A stretch of 40,897 bases of DNA, from positions 1-40,897 of the forward strand of contig JAUVJB010000002.1 in assembly GCA_030592465.1 (NCBI GenBank). Reading direction: 5' to 3'. Under the pieces are notes generated by a model. That model saw nothing but the letters and a program-made list of their open reading frames with translations. It searched no databases and was not told where the DNA came from. Position 1 is the stretch's first letter, and the number at the start of each line of letters is the position of its first letter. Positions 33,897-40,897 of this stretch are shown piece by piece. The DNA is from Bacteroidota bacterium. Lineage in GTDB: Bacteria; Bacteroidota; Bacteroidia; Bacteroidales; B39-G9. A program made the translations under genes and the position numbers.

Positions 33897-35009
33897 TTAA
33901 TTACATAAGGTATAATATTTACCAGGCAAACTTTTAACAACGCCTGAAAATTCTAAATTTAACAACATTGCCGAAACTTTACTCATTGGCAAATGGATGT
34001 TAACACAAATAATATCAATACTTTGCTTGTCGTTATTTTTAAGAAACTCAATAATATTTTTTTCATCATCGGTAAGATTAACAAATAATTTATTTTGAAT
34101 TACTTTTGGTTTTGTTTCATCTACTTCCCAACCCAAAATATATTCAAGGTCTTTAAAACTTTCGATCAATGCGGCGCGGTTTGATTTAATAAATTTATTG
34201 CAACCAACAGAATATTTATCATTAATACGGCCCGGGAAAGCAAAGACATCTCTGTTATATGAATTAGCAATATCTGCAGTTATTAAAGCTCCACCCTTTT
34301 CTGCGGATTCCACAACAATTGTTGCATCAGACAAACCTGCAATAATTCTGTTTCGCCTCACAAAATTTGATCTGTCAGGTTTTGTGTCAGATAAAAATTC
34401 TGTTACTAAAGCTCCTTGATTAATTATTTCTTTAGCGATTGATGTGTGTGCTGTTGGGTAAATTCTATCTAAACCATGACCGAGAACAGCAGCGGTTTTA
34501 AGATTATTTTTTAATGCTGCTTTATGAGCAGTAATATCAATACCATAAGCTAAGCCACTAACAATTATGGCATTATGACCATTTTCATATAAATCTTTAA
34601 TTAAATCATTACAAATATCTCTCCCTCGCGGCGTTGCATTTCGTGTTCCAACAATGCTTATCACTTTTGATTGATTAAAATCTACATATCCCTTGGCAAA
34701 TAATATTAATGGTGCATCATAACAATTTATCAGACGTTGCGGGTAATCTCTATCTAAATAAAAAAAAGGTTTTATATTATATTGAGAAATAAACTCAATT
34801 TCTTTTTCTGCTCTGTATAGAACTTTCTGATTTATGATATTATTAGCTAAACATGTACCAATATCGGGAATTTTAAGAAGATTTGATTTTTTCTCTTTAA
34901 AAACGCCTTCAACACTACCCACATAAGCAATTAATTTTTTAGCTGTAATAAAACCTATACCCGGGATTAAAGCAATACCGATTTTATACTTTAATAATTC
35001 ATCATTCAT
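33897..35009 (-). CDS. dprA: DNA-processing protein DprA
   Basis: This 370-residue protein protects incoming single-stranded DNA and loads RecA during natural transformation. It has an N-terminal helix-hairpin-helix-like part, a Rossmann-like core with VGTRNATPRGR (120-130), SGLAYGID (151-158), RNRIIAGLS and GALITADIA, and a C-terminal winged-helix domain (about 305-370). Its presence alone does not prove competence. It is preceded by a small membrane protein gene by 20 bp. Confidence 0.95.
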   Translation of the reverse strand: MNDELLKYKIGIALIPGIGFITAKKLIAYVGSVEGVFKEKKSNLLKIPDIGTCLANNIINQKVLYRAEKEIEFISQYNIKPFFYLDRDYPQRLINCYDAPLILFAKGYVDFNQSKVISIVGTRNATPRGRDICNDLIKDLYENGHNAIIVSGLAYGIDITAHKAALKNNLKTAAVLGHGLDRIYPTAHTSIAKEIINQGALVTEFLSDTKPDRSNFVRRNRIIAGLSDATIVVESAEKGGALITADIANSYNRDVFAFPGRINDKYSVGCNKFIKSNRAALIESFKDLEYILGWEVDETKPKVIQNKLFVNLTDDEKNIIEFLKNNDKQSIDIICVNIHLPMSKVSAMLLNLEFSGVVKSLPGKYYTLCN

Positions 35010-35029
35010 ATCAATAAAATACTAAAATA

Positions 35030-35497
35030 TTATTTTTTATTATGTAATAAAACGGCATTTAATGATTTTGTTATTGTTTCAATATCTTTTTGATTTAATA
35101 AACTAATACTTATTGGCGGATACTTAGCAATGCCTCCTTTAAATTTTTGATATAAGGTTATCTCTTTTTTAAGTTCGAAAAATGATTTTTTAATATTAAA
35201 CTTCATAAATGATGCTTGCGGTATTTCTATTGTTTTGTTTAAACTAATAATGAGACTTAGTGAGGAATATCTAAAAATTATTTTATCATCATCAATATCA
35301 AAAAAAATATAATAAAATTTTAAATGTGTTAAAATTATAAATACTATTGTAAAAAAAAGTGTTAGAATTATTATAAATGTATATCCTTGTATAAAATCAA
35401 CTAATAATGAGACAACAAGTAATACTAAATAAATAAAAAGGGTTGTCATATAGTAAAGTTTGATTTTTGCTGCTTTGTCTTTATTTTCTAATAACAT
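35030..35497 (-). CDS. two-helix membrane protein, possible PH-like domain
   Basis: This 155-residue protein has two hydrophobic segments (about 17-36 and 40-62) followed by a strand-rich soluble part with KIIFRYSSLSLIISLNKTIEIP, which looks like a bacterial pleckstrin-homology-type domain. I am not certain of the family. It is 20 bp upstream of dprA on the same strand and divergent from aroB. No signal peptide is evident. Confidence 0.6.
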   Translation of the reverse strand: MLLENKDKAAKIKLYYMTTLFIYLVLLVVSLLVDFIQGYTFIIILTLFFTIVFIILTHLKFYYIFFDIDDDKIIFRYSSLSLIISLNKTIEIPQASFMKFNIKKSFFELKKEITLYQKFKGGIAKYPPISISLLNQKDIETITKSLNAVLLHNKK

Positions 35498-35572
35498 AAT
35501 TTGTGATTTTTGATATATAACTCTGATTTTTTTTTAATTTTATATTTTATTTTTTCAAATGTAATATAAAAA

Positions 35573-36634
35573 ATGCAATTAATGTTTAATTCAAATAACA
35601 TTATAACAGACAAACTGAAATTTAATTTAAAAAAAATTTCAAACAATTATTATAAAAATAAAATTTTTATTCTTGTTGATGACAATAGTTACAAATTTTG
35701 TTTCCCAATCATAAGTAAAATTATAGCATTAAACACAAAAAATATTATAAAAATTAAAAACGGTGAAGAAAATAAAAATATTGACACAATTGTTTCAATA
35801 TGGAATTTTTTAAGTCAAAACAGTGCTGACAGGTATTCGCTGTTAATAAACTTAGGCGGTGGCGTTGTTTGCGATATGGGCGGCTTTGCTGCTTCTACAT
35901 TTAAACGGGGAATCAATTTTATAAATATACCTACAACTTTGCTTTCACAAGTTGATGCTGCTGTGGGCGGAAAAACAGGCTTTAACTTTAACGGGTTGAA
36001 AAATGAAATCGGAATAATAAATAATGCTAAATATGTTTTTATCGATACAATATTTTTAAACTCTCTCAATAAAAAAAACATCTTATCAGGCTTTGCCGAA
36101 ATGATAAAACATGCTTTGATTTATAACAAAAAACATTACCAAGAACTTATTCATTTAGATTTAGAAAACACCAACAGCAATGAATTTAAAGACGCTATTA
36201 TTAAATCGATAAATATAAAAAAGCACTTTGTTGAGAAAGACCGATTTGAACAAAATATTAGAAAATCGCTTAATTTCGGGCACACTTTTGCTCATGCATT
36301 TGAAAGTTTATCTCTAATAAAAAAACAGCATATAACTCATGGTTACGCAGTTGCTTACGGGATTATTCCCGAATTATATTTGTCATACAAAAAATTGGGT
36401 TTTAATTATGATAAATTAATAAAAATCGCTAATCATATTATTGATGTTTACGGCAAATTCAATATTAATTCAAATGATTCCTCCAAACTCATAAACTTTA
36501 TGAGACACGATAAAAAAAATAAAGACAATAAATTAATGTTTACCCTTTTAAAAGACATTGGAGATGTAAGCATAAACAACTCATGTGAAGATTATGAATT
36601 GATTGAAGCACTGAATTTTTATTCAAAAATATAG
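35573..36634 (+). CDS. aroB: 3-dehydroquinate synthase AroB
   Basis: This 353-residue NAD-dependent enzyme converts DAHP to 3-dehydroquinate, the second shikimate-pathway step. GGGVVCDMGGFAAST (95-109) is the nucleotide-binding region, and the zinc ligands are probably Glu176, His237 (in NFGHTFAHAFE) and His256. An ATG nine bases downstream (35582) is an alternative start. The gene for the sixth step, aroA, follows on the same strand, separated by a repeat element. Confidence 0.95.
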   Translation: MQLMFNSNNIITDKLKFNLKKISNNYYKNKIFILVDDNSYKFCFPIISKIIALNTKNIIKIKNGEENKNIDTIVSIWNFLSQNSADRYSLLINLGGGVVCDMGGFAASTFKRGINFINIPTTLLSQVDAAVGGKTGFNFNGLKNEIGIINNAKYVFIDTIFLNSLNKKNILSGFAEMIKHALIYNKKHYQELIHLDLENTNSNEFKDAIIKSINIKKHFVEKDRFEQNIRKSLNFGHTFAHAFESLSLIKKQHITHGYAVAYGIIPELYLSYKKLGFNYDKLIKIANHIIDVYGKFNINSNDSSKLINFMRHDKKNKDNKLMFTLLKDIGDVSINNSCEDYELIEALNFYSKI

Positions 36635-36646
36635 CAAAAAAATTAA

Positions 36647-36667
36647 TGTTTAAAGTTTAAGGTTTAA
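36647..36667. repeat. 7-bp tandem repeat after aroB
   Basis: TGTTTAA, AGTTTAA and GGTTTAA follow one another without spacers, resembling the heptad run at 15277-15308. Confidence 0.6.
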
Positions 36668-36693
36668 CGGCAATGTCGTTTAGTTAAGAACAT

Positions 36694-36830
36694 ATCAGAT
36701 TAGCACCATTCTTTAGGATGGTGGATTAAATCAGTTAATTGTTTTGGAAGTCGGCTTAAAGCCGACTTTTAAAGAATTGCTTTTGAATTCTTAGCACCAT
36801 CCGTTAGCTAACGGATGGTGCTAATCTGAT
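36694..36830. repeat. TAGCACCAT inverted-repeat element
   Basis: ATCAGATTAGCACCAT and ATGGTGCTAATCTGAT at the ends are exact 16-bp inverted repeats. Inside are a hairpin with AAGTCGGCTT/AAGCCGACTT arms (36748-36768) and a perfect 34-bp palindrome at the right end (36791-36824). At 137 bp with no open frame it looks like a non-autonomous mobile or REP-like element lying between aroB and aroA. Confidence 0.85.
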
Positions 36831-36896
36831 TTTTAAAATTCATCCCTTAACTTAAATGATATTGTGCTTTGGCGGACTTCTAATTAAATATAAATA

Positions 36897-38123
36897 ATGC
36901 AATACAAAATAACCAAAGACAATAAAAATCTTATAGGTGAAATAACCTTACCTGCGTCAAAAAGCATAAGTAACCGACTGTTAATTATTCAAGCATTAAG
37001 TTATTCACATTTCACAATTAAAAACATTTCGAAAAGTGACGATACAAAAATCATTTATTCGGTATTAAACTCAAACACAAACAATTTTGATGTAGATAAT
37101 TCGGGAACTGCAATGAGATTTTTAACTGCATTTTTGTCAAAAATTGTTGGAGAGTGGATACTTACCGGTAGCGACCGAATGAAAAAACGACCTATTGGTA
37201 AATTAGTTGATGCTTTACGTGAACTGGGAGCAAATATAGAATATATTGAAGATGAGGGCTTTCCGCCGTTAGAAATTTTAGGCTCCAACCTTACAGGCAA
37301 AACCATTGAGATTAATGCAAACATAAGTAGTCAGTTTATTTCAGCTTTGCTTCTTATCGCACCAACTTTAAAAAACGGTTTAACCATTAAACTAAAAGGC
37401 AAAATTGTTTCAAAACCATATATTGACTTAACTTTAAATATTTTAAAATATTTTGGCATTAACTCTTCTTTTATCAATAACGCTATTAAAATTAACAATC
37501 AAAAATTTATACCAAAGGAATTTTTTGTTGAAGCAGATTGGAGCGCTGCTTCGTATTGGTATGAGATGGCTGCTTTTGCAGATAATGTTGATTTAAAACT
37601 TTTTGGCTTAAGTAAAGACAGTCTTCAAGGTGATGCTGTTGTTGCAAAGATATTTGAAGATTTCGGCGTTAAAACAACTTTTTTCAACAATGGTATTCAT
37701 CTGACAAAAAAAGAAAGTAATATTAAAGAATTCAATATTGACTTAACAAATTATCCTGACCTTGCTCAAACTTTAGTTGTAACTTGTGCGTTTTTGGAAA
37801 TTCCTTTTAAAATTAGCGGTTTAGCAAACTTAAAAATAAAAGAAACAAACAGAATTAAAGCTTTAATAAACGAACTTTCAAAATTTAATATAAATTTGAA
37901 TGAGACAAGCGAAGGAGTTTTAGAATGTAATAATTTTCAACCCAACAATATTGAAGAATATTTTATCAACACCTGTAACGACCATAGAATGGCTTTAAGT
38001 TTTTTGCCAATTTCAATTCTTAACAAAAAAATTATTATTGATAATATTAATGTAATAAATAAATCGTATCCTGCTTTTTACGACGATTTAGGGAAAGTCG
38101 GGTTTGAGGTTAGAGAGGGATGA
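36897..38123 (+). CDS. aroA: 3-phosphoshikimate 1-carboxyvinyltransferase AroA (EPSP synthase)
   Basis: This 408-residue enzyme joins shikimate-3-phosphate and phosphoenolpyruvate. PASKSISNR (19-27), NSGTAMRF (68-75), DRMKKRPI (93-100) and KETNRIKAL are the substrate-binding motifs. It is slightly shorter than the ~430-residue average, as in other Bacteroidota. It follows aroB with a 262-bp gap that holds a repeat element, so the two might not share a transcript. Confidence 0.94.
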   Translation: MQYKITKDNKNLIGEITLPASKSISNRLLIIQALSYSHFTIKNISKSDDTKIIYSVLNSNTNNFDVDNSGTAMRFLTAFLSKIVGEWILTGSDRMKKRPIGKLVDALRELGANIEYIEDEGFPPLEILGSNLTGKTIEINANISSQFISALLLIAPTLKNGLTIKLKGKIVSKPYIDLTLNILKYFGINSSFINNAIKINNQKFIPKEFFVEADWSAASYWYEMAAFADNVDLKLFGLSKDSLQGDAVVAKIFEDFGVKTTFFNNGIHLTKKESNIKEFNIDLTNYPDLAQTLVVTCAFLEIPFKISGLANLKIKETNRIKALINELSKFNINLNETSEGVLECNNFQPNNIEEYFINTCNDHRMALSFLPISILNKKIIIDNINVINKSYPAFYDDLGKVGFEVREG

Positions 38124-38213
38124 TTTTGGGGGAATAGTACGGGATGCAACTATCATCTAATAAAAATCAATCCCATTTAACCGACTTATGTTCTTATGTT
38201 AATTTTTGAAAAT

Positions 38214-38252
38214 AAAAAATCTGCCACAAAAAAAATATTTACAGCAGAAAAA
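38214..38252. terminator. possible weak bidirectional terminator
   Basis: TCTGC and GCAGA form a short stem with a long loop (38220-38248), flanked by an A-run on each side that reads as T-runs on the opposite strand. It lies between the convergent aroA and yebC genes. The stem is short, so the call is weak. Confidence 0.4.
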
Positions 38253-38258
38253 ATATTA

Positions 38259-39005
38259 TTATTCCTCTTCCAAAGAAGCAGTTAATTCATCAGTAATTTC
38301 AATGTTATGATAAACATTTTGAACATCATCATCTTCTTCAAAAAAATCAACTAAAGCTAATACTTGTTTTGCATCATCTAAACTAAGTTCTTTAGTATTA
38401 TTAGGTATTCGTTGCAATTCGGCACTTTGAGGTTCAATACTCATTTCGTCTAATTTTTTCTGAAGTGTTCCAAAATCTTCTAAAGCAGTAGTAATAACAA
38501 AAACATCGTCTTCAACTTCAAACTCTTCAACACCGGCATCAATAATCTCAAGTTCGAACTCTTCGGGGTCAAGGTCTCCTTTTTCAACAGCAAAAACTCC
38601 CTTTCTGTCAAACAAAAAGCTTAAAGAACCATTTGTTCCAAGACTACCACCTCGTTTTGTAAAAATTGAACGAATGTTACTTACCGTACGTTTATTGTTG
38701 TCTGACAAACATTCAACAAAAATTGCAATTCCATGTGGAGCATATCCTTCAAAAGTAATTTCCTGAAGATTAGCTCCGTCTTTTTCTGCTTTTGAAATTG
38801 CACGCTGAATATTATCTTTAGGCATATTTGCACCTTTTGCATTCGAAAGTGCCATCCTTAATCGAGGATTACTCTCAGGGTCTTGTCCCCCCTCTCTAAC
38901 AGCAATTACAATCTCTTTAACAATACGTGAAAAAATCTTTGAACGCTTTGAATCTATAGCTCCTTTTTTTCTTTTTATGGTTGACCATTTACTATGTCCA
39001 GACAT
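38259..39005 (-). CDS. yebC: YebC/TACO1 family protein
   Basis: This 248-residue protein begins with the family hallmark MSGHSKWSTIKRKKGAIDSK and has GYAPHGIAIFVECLSDN, TKRGGSLGTNGSLSFLF and an acidic C-terminal tail. YebC proteins have been described as transcriptional regulators (PmpR) and, more recently, as ribosome-associated factors helping translation through proline-rich stretches. It is a single minus-strand gene between aroA and miaB, divergent from miaB. Confidence 0.94.
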   Translation of the reverse strand: MSGHSKWSTIKRKKGAIDSKRSKIFSRIVKEIVIAVREGGQDPESNPRLRMALSNAKGANMPKDNIQRAISKAEKDGANLQEITFEGYAPHGIAIFVECLSDNNKRTVSNIRSIFTKRGGSLGTNGSLSFLFDRKGVFAVEKGDLDPEEFELEIIDAGVEEFEVEDDVFVITTALEDFGTLQKKLDEMSIEPQSAELQRIPNNTKELSLDDAKQVLALVDFFEEDDDVQNVYHNIEITDELTASLEEE

Positions 39006-39188
39006 ATTATATTTTTTAATTTAACAAAATAATTATGTAAAAATACAAAATTCTTAAATCTTAAAAAAATATTGAACTAATTTTAAAATAATTACAGTTT
39101 GTTATAAAATTTTATAAAACTTATACACTAACTTTACGCCATAATTTTTTAAAAAATATTATCATAAAAAATCAATCAATTACGGAAC

Positions 39189-40529
39189 ATGTCAATAAAA
39201 AATAATAATAAAGATAAATTATATATTGAAACTTACGGCTGTCAAATGAATGTGGCTGACAGCGAGGTTGTTGCAGCAATAATGAAAGAAAACAATTATT
39301 CAATTACAAATAATATTAATGATGCTGATATTATTTTTATTAACACATGTTCAATTCGCGATAATGCAGAGCAACGAATTTGGGGTAGATTGAACGTGTT
39401 TAATCAAATAAAAAAGAAAAAGAAAAATTTGATTATTGGTGTAATTGGCTGTATGGCTGAACGTGTGGGTGAAAATTTTTATAAAAAAAACGTTGTAAAT
39501 CTTGTTGCAGGTCCTGATGCTTATCGCGATATGCCACATCTAATAGATGTAGTGAAAACCGGCGGGAAAGCTACAAATATTGAATTATCTGAAACAGAAA
39601 CTTATGACGGCATTTGTCCTACAAGATTAGACAATAATAAAATATCAGGTTTTGTATCAATATCACGAGGTTGTAATAATTTTTGCACTTATTGTATTGT
39701 GCCATATACCCGTGGAAGAGAAAGAAGCCGCGACCCTGAAGATATTATTTTTGAAATTAAAGATTTAGCAAATAAGGGCTACAAAGAAATAACTCTTTTA
39801 GGTCAAAATGTTAACTCATTTATATGGAATAACGAAAATGAAAATATAAACTTTGCAAAATTACTTGAATTAGTTGCAATAAAATTTCCTGATTTAAGAA
39901 TTCGGTTTACTACTTCTCATCCAAAAGACATGACTGATGAGACACTTAAAACGATTGCGAAATATCATAATATCTGTAATTACATTCATCTGCCTGTTCA
40001 ATCGGGAAGCAGTAAAATTTTAAAACTCATGAACAGAAAATACACTGCAGAATGGTATATGGACAGAATAAAAGCAATAAAAAAATATATACCCAACTGT
40101 GGCATATCAACCGATATTTTCACCGGATTTTGCTCTGAGACAGAAGAAGACCATAATGAGACATTAAAACTTATGAAATGGGCAAAATTTGATTTTGCTT
40201 ATATGTTTAAATATTCGGAACGCCCGGGCACTTATGCTGCCAACAAATTAAAAAATGATGTTACTGAAGAAACTAAACTCAAACGGCTGGAACAAGTTAT
40301 TGAATTGCAAAAACAATTATCGGCAGAGAGTAACAAAAAAGATGTTAATAAAATTTTTGAAGTACTGATTGAGGGCGTTTCAAAAAAATCTGAGCGAGAG
40401 TTATTCGGAAGAACTCAACAATATAAAGTCGTTGTTTTCCCTCGAGAAAATTATAAAATTGGCGATTACGTTAATGTAAAAATTAATAGATGCACATCAG
40501 CTACATTAATTGGCGAAGTTGTTAACTAA
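39189..40529 (+). CDS. miaB: tRNA-2-methylthio-N6-dimethylallyladenosine synthase MiaB
   Basis: This 446-residue radical-SAM methylthiotransferase modifies A37 of tRNAs reading UNN codons. Cys18, Cys54 and Cys88 of the N-terminal UPF0004 domain bind the auxiliary Fe-S cluster, and CNNFCTYC (162-169) binds the radical-SAM cluster. A TRAM domain ends the protein (about 380-446). The QMN context after Cys18 and the GRERSRDPEDI run favour MiaB over RimO or MtaB. It starts at an ATG, and no clear promoter was identified in the 183-bp divergent gap from yebC. Confidence 0.95.
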   Translation: MSIKNNNKDKLYIETYGCQMNVADSEVVAAIMKENNYSITNNINDADIIFINTCSIRDNAEQRIWGRLNVFNQIKKKKKNLIIGVIGCMAERVGENFYKKNVVNLVAGPDAYRDMPHLIDVVKTGGKATNIELSETETYDGICPTRLDNNKISGFVSISRGCNNFCTYCIVPYTRGRERSRDPEDIIFEIKDLANKGYKEITLLGQNVNSFIWNNENENINFAKLLELVAIKFPDLRIRFTTSHPKDMTDETLKTIAKYHNICNYIHLPVQSGSSKILKLMNRKYTAEWYMDRIKAIKKYIPNCGISTDIFTGFCSETEEDHNETLKLMKWAKFDFAYMFKYSERPGTYAANKLKNDVTEETKLKRLEQVIELQKQLSAESNKKDVNKIFEVLIEGVSKKSERELFGRTQQYKVVVFPRENYKIGDYVNVKINRCTSATLIGEVVN

Positions 40530-40580
40530 TATACTCTGCTTCGTAATAATTTGAGCTAATTTATATACTATAAAACAATT

Positions 40581-40753
40581 ATAATTTTAAAATATAGCCA
40601 TTAATAGTCATTGATAGTCATTAATTGCCAACCCCGTAGCGAAGCGTAATGACAACAAATGACGGCGAAGTCAAATGACGGTAAAGCCAAATGACAGCAA
40701 AGCTAAATGACAAATTATATTACGCAAAATATAACCTCTCAAAGTATAATTTT
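40581..40753. repeat. dispersed element with conserved ~40-bp end, copy 3
   Basis: It opens with ATAATTTTAAAATATAGCC, carries GTAGCGAAGCGTAATGAC and a 16-bp tandem run (40657-40711), and closes with the same ~40-bp block as the copies at 19499-19541 and 22161-22202 (here 40711-40753). Confidence 0.75.
40657..40711. repeat. 16-bp tandem repeat, three and a half units
   Basis: Units at 40657, 40673 and 40689 start AAATGAC and have the core GGCGAAGTC, GGTAAAGCC and AGCAAAGCT; a fourth partial AAATGAC ends at 40711. It lies within the dispersed element. Confidence 0.8.
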
Positions 40754-40897
40754 AACATATATTGCCATTAATAGTTATTGATAATCATTGATAGTCATAA
40801 ATTGTCAGTAAACAACTAAATGACAATCCCGAAGCTTCAGCGATTTTCTATTGACTATTGATTATTGTCTATTGCTCGCTAACACATTGGTTAATAG
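40747..40897. repeat. dispersed element, copy 4, cut off by the window end
   Basis: ATAATTTTAACATATATTGC repeats the opening of the copy at 19317 and starts within the last bases of copy 3, so the two form a head-to-tail pair. AATTGTCAGTAAACAACTAAATGACAA also matches 19393 onward. The remaining sequence to the window end has no gene, and no terminator was found after miaB. Confidence 0.6.

Noticed and set aside
1..40897. tRNA or rRNA genes
   Set aside because: No cloverleaf-like or conserved rRNA segments were recognised while reading the gaps; a covariance-model scan was not possible.
1..40897. An undescribed multi-gene defence or biosynthetic system
   Set aside because: Almost all genes belong to known housekeeping families in familiar order; only the small membrane proteins and repeat families lack assignments.

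Overview
The window is chromosomal DNA from a low-GC member of the Bacteroidota, probably Bacteroidales/Marinilabiliales-like. The evidence is the complete Bacteroidota-type division and cell-wall (dcw) cluster, a secreted protein with a type IX secretion (T9SS) C-terminal signal, paired acyltransferases of the GlsA/GlsB aminolipid type, the long PurF variant, a TTTG-N19-TAnnTTTG promoter, and few recognisable Shine-Dalgarno sequences. No tRNA, rRNA, prophage, transposase or CRISPR array is visible.

Layout. (1) 1-4125, plus strand: a repeat-rich leader, then a small membrane protein, a CNNM/CorC-type CBS membrane protein and a membrane-anchored parvulin foldase (PpiD/SurA-like), ending in a bidirectional terminator. 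(2) 4199-20935, minus strand: YqeY-like protein at the distal end, then reading in transcription order mraZ, rsmH, ftsL, ftsI (with PASTA), murE, mraY, murD, ftsW, murG, murC, ftsQ, ftsA, ftsZ. These make the lipid-linked peptidoglycan precursor, polymerise and crosslink septal wall, and assemble the Z ring. Three 10-bp-phased TGG(G/T) boxes precede mraZ and look like the MraZ operator. (3) 21157-23711, plus strand: an O-acyltransferase/N-acyltransferase pair likely to make glycine- or ornithine-type aminolipids, then a YfiR-like periplasmic protein. (4) 23969-28580, minus strand: a T9SS cargo protein, then purF, a SPOR protein and a tandem universal stress protein. (5) 29003-35497, minus strand: an ExbB/TolQ-membrane protein-ExbD-ExbD energy-transduction operon with a clear promoter, type I asparaginase, TatD, DprA and a small membrane protein. 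(6) 35573-40529: aroB and aroA (plus), yebC (minus), miaB (plus).

The most striking feature not explained by genes is a dense population of short, mostly palindromic, dispersed repeats. At least seven families can be told apart: 28-bp GTAGAGACG palindromes; a GTAACCGTTCACA-ended MITE-like element; an element with a conserved ~40-bp end; a GACACGAATT hairpin; a TAGCACCAT element; a TTTCGGATT hairpin; and a CGATGAATCCACT element. They fill nearly every gap over 50 bp, including six gaps within the otherwise tightly packed dcw cluster, and one copy supplies the DNA just before the start of the N-acyltransferase gene. I found no convincing undescribed multi-gene system. The best candidates for follow-up are these repeat families, the MraZ boxes, the aminolipid/YfiR cluster and the unnamed membrane proteins.
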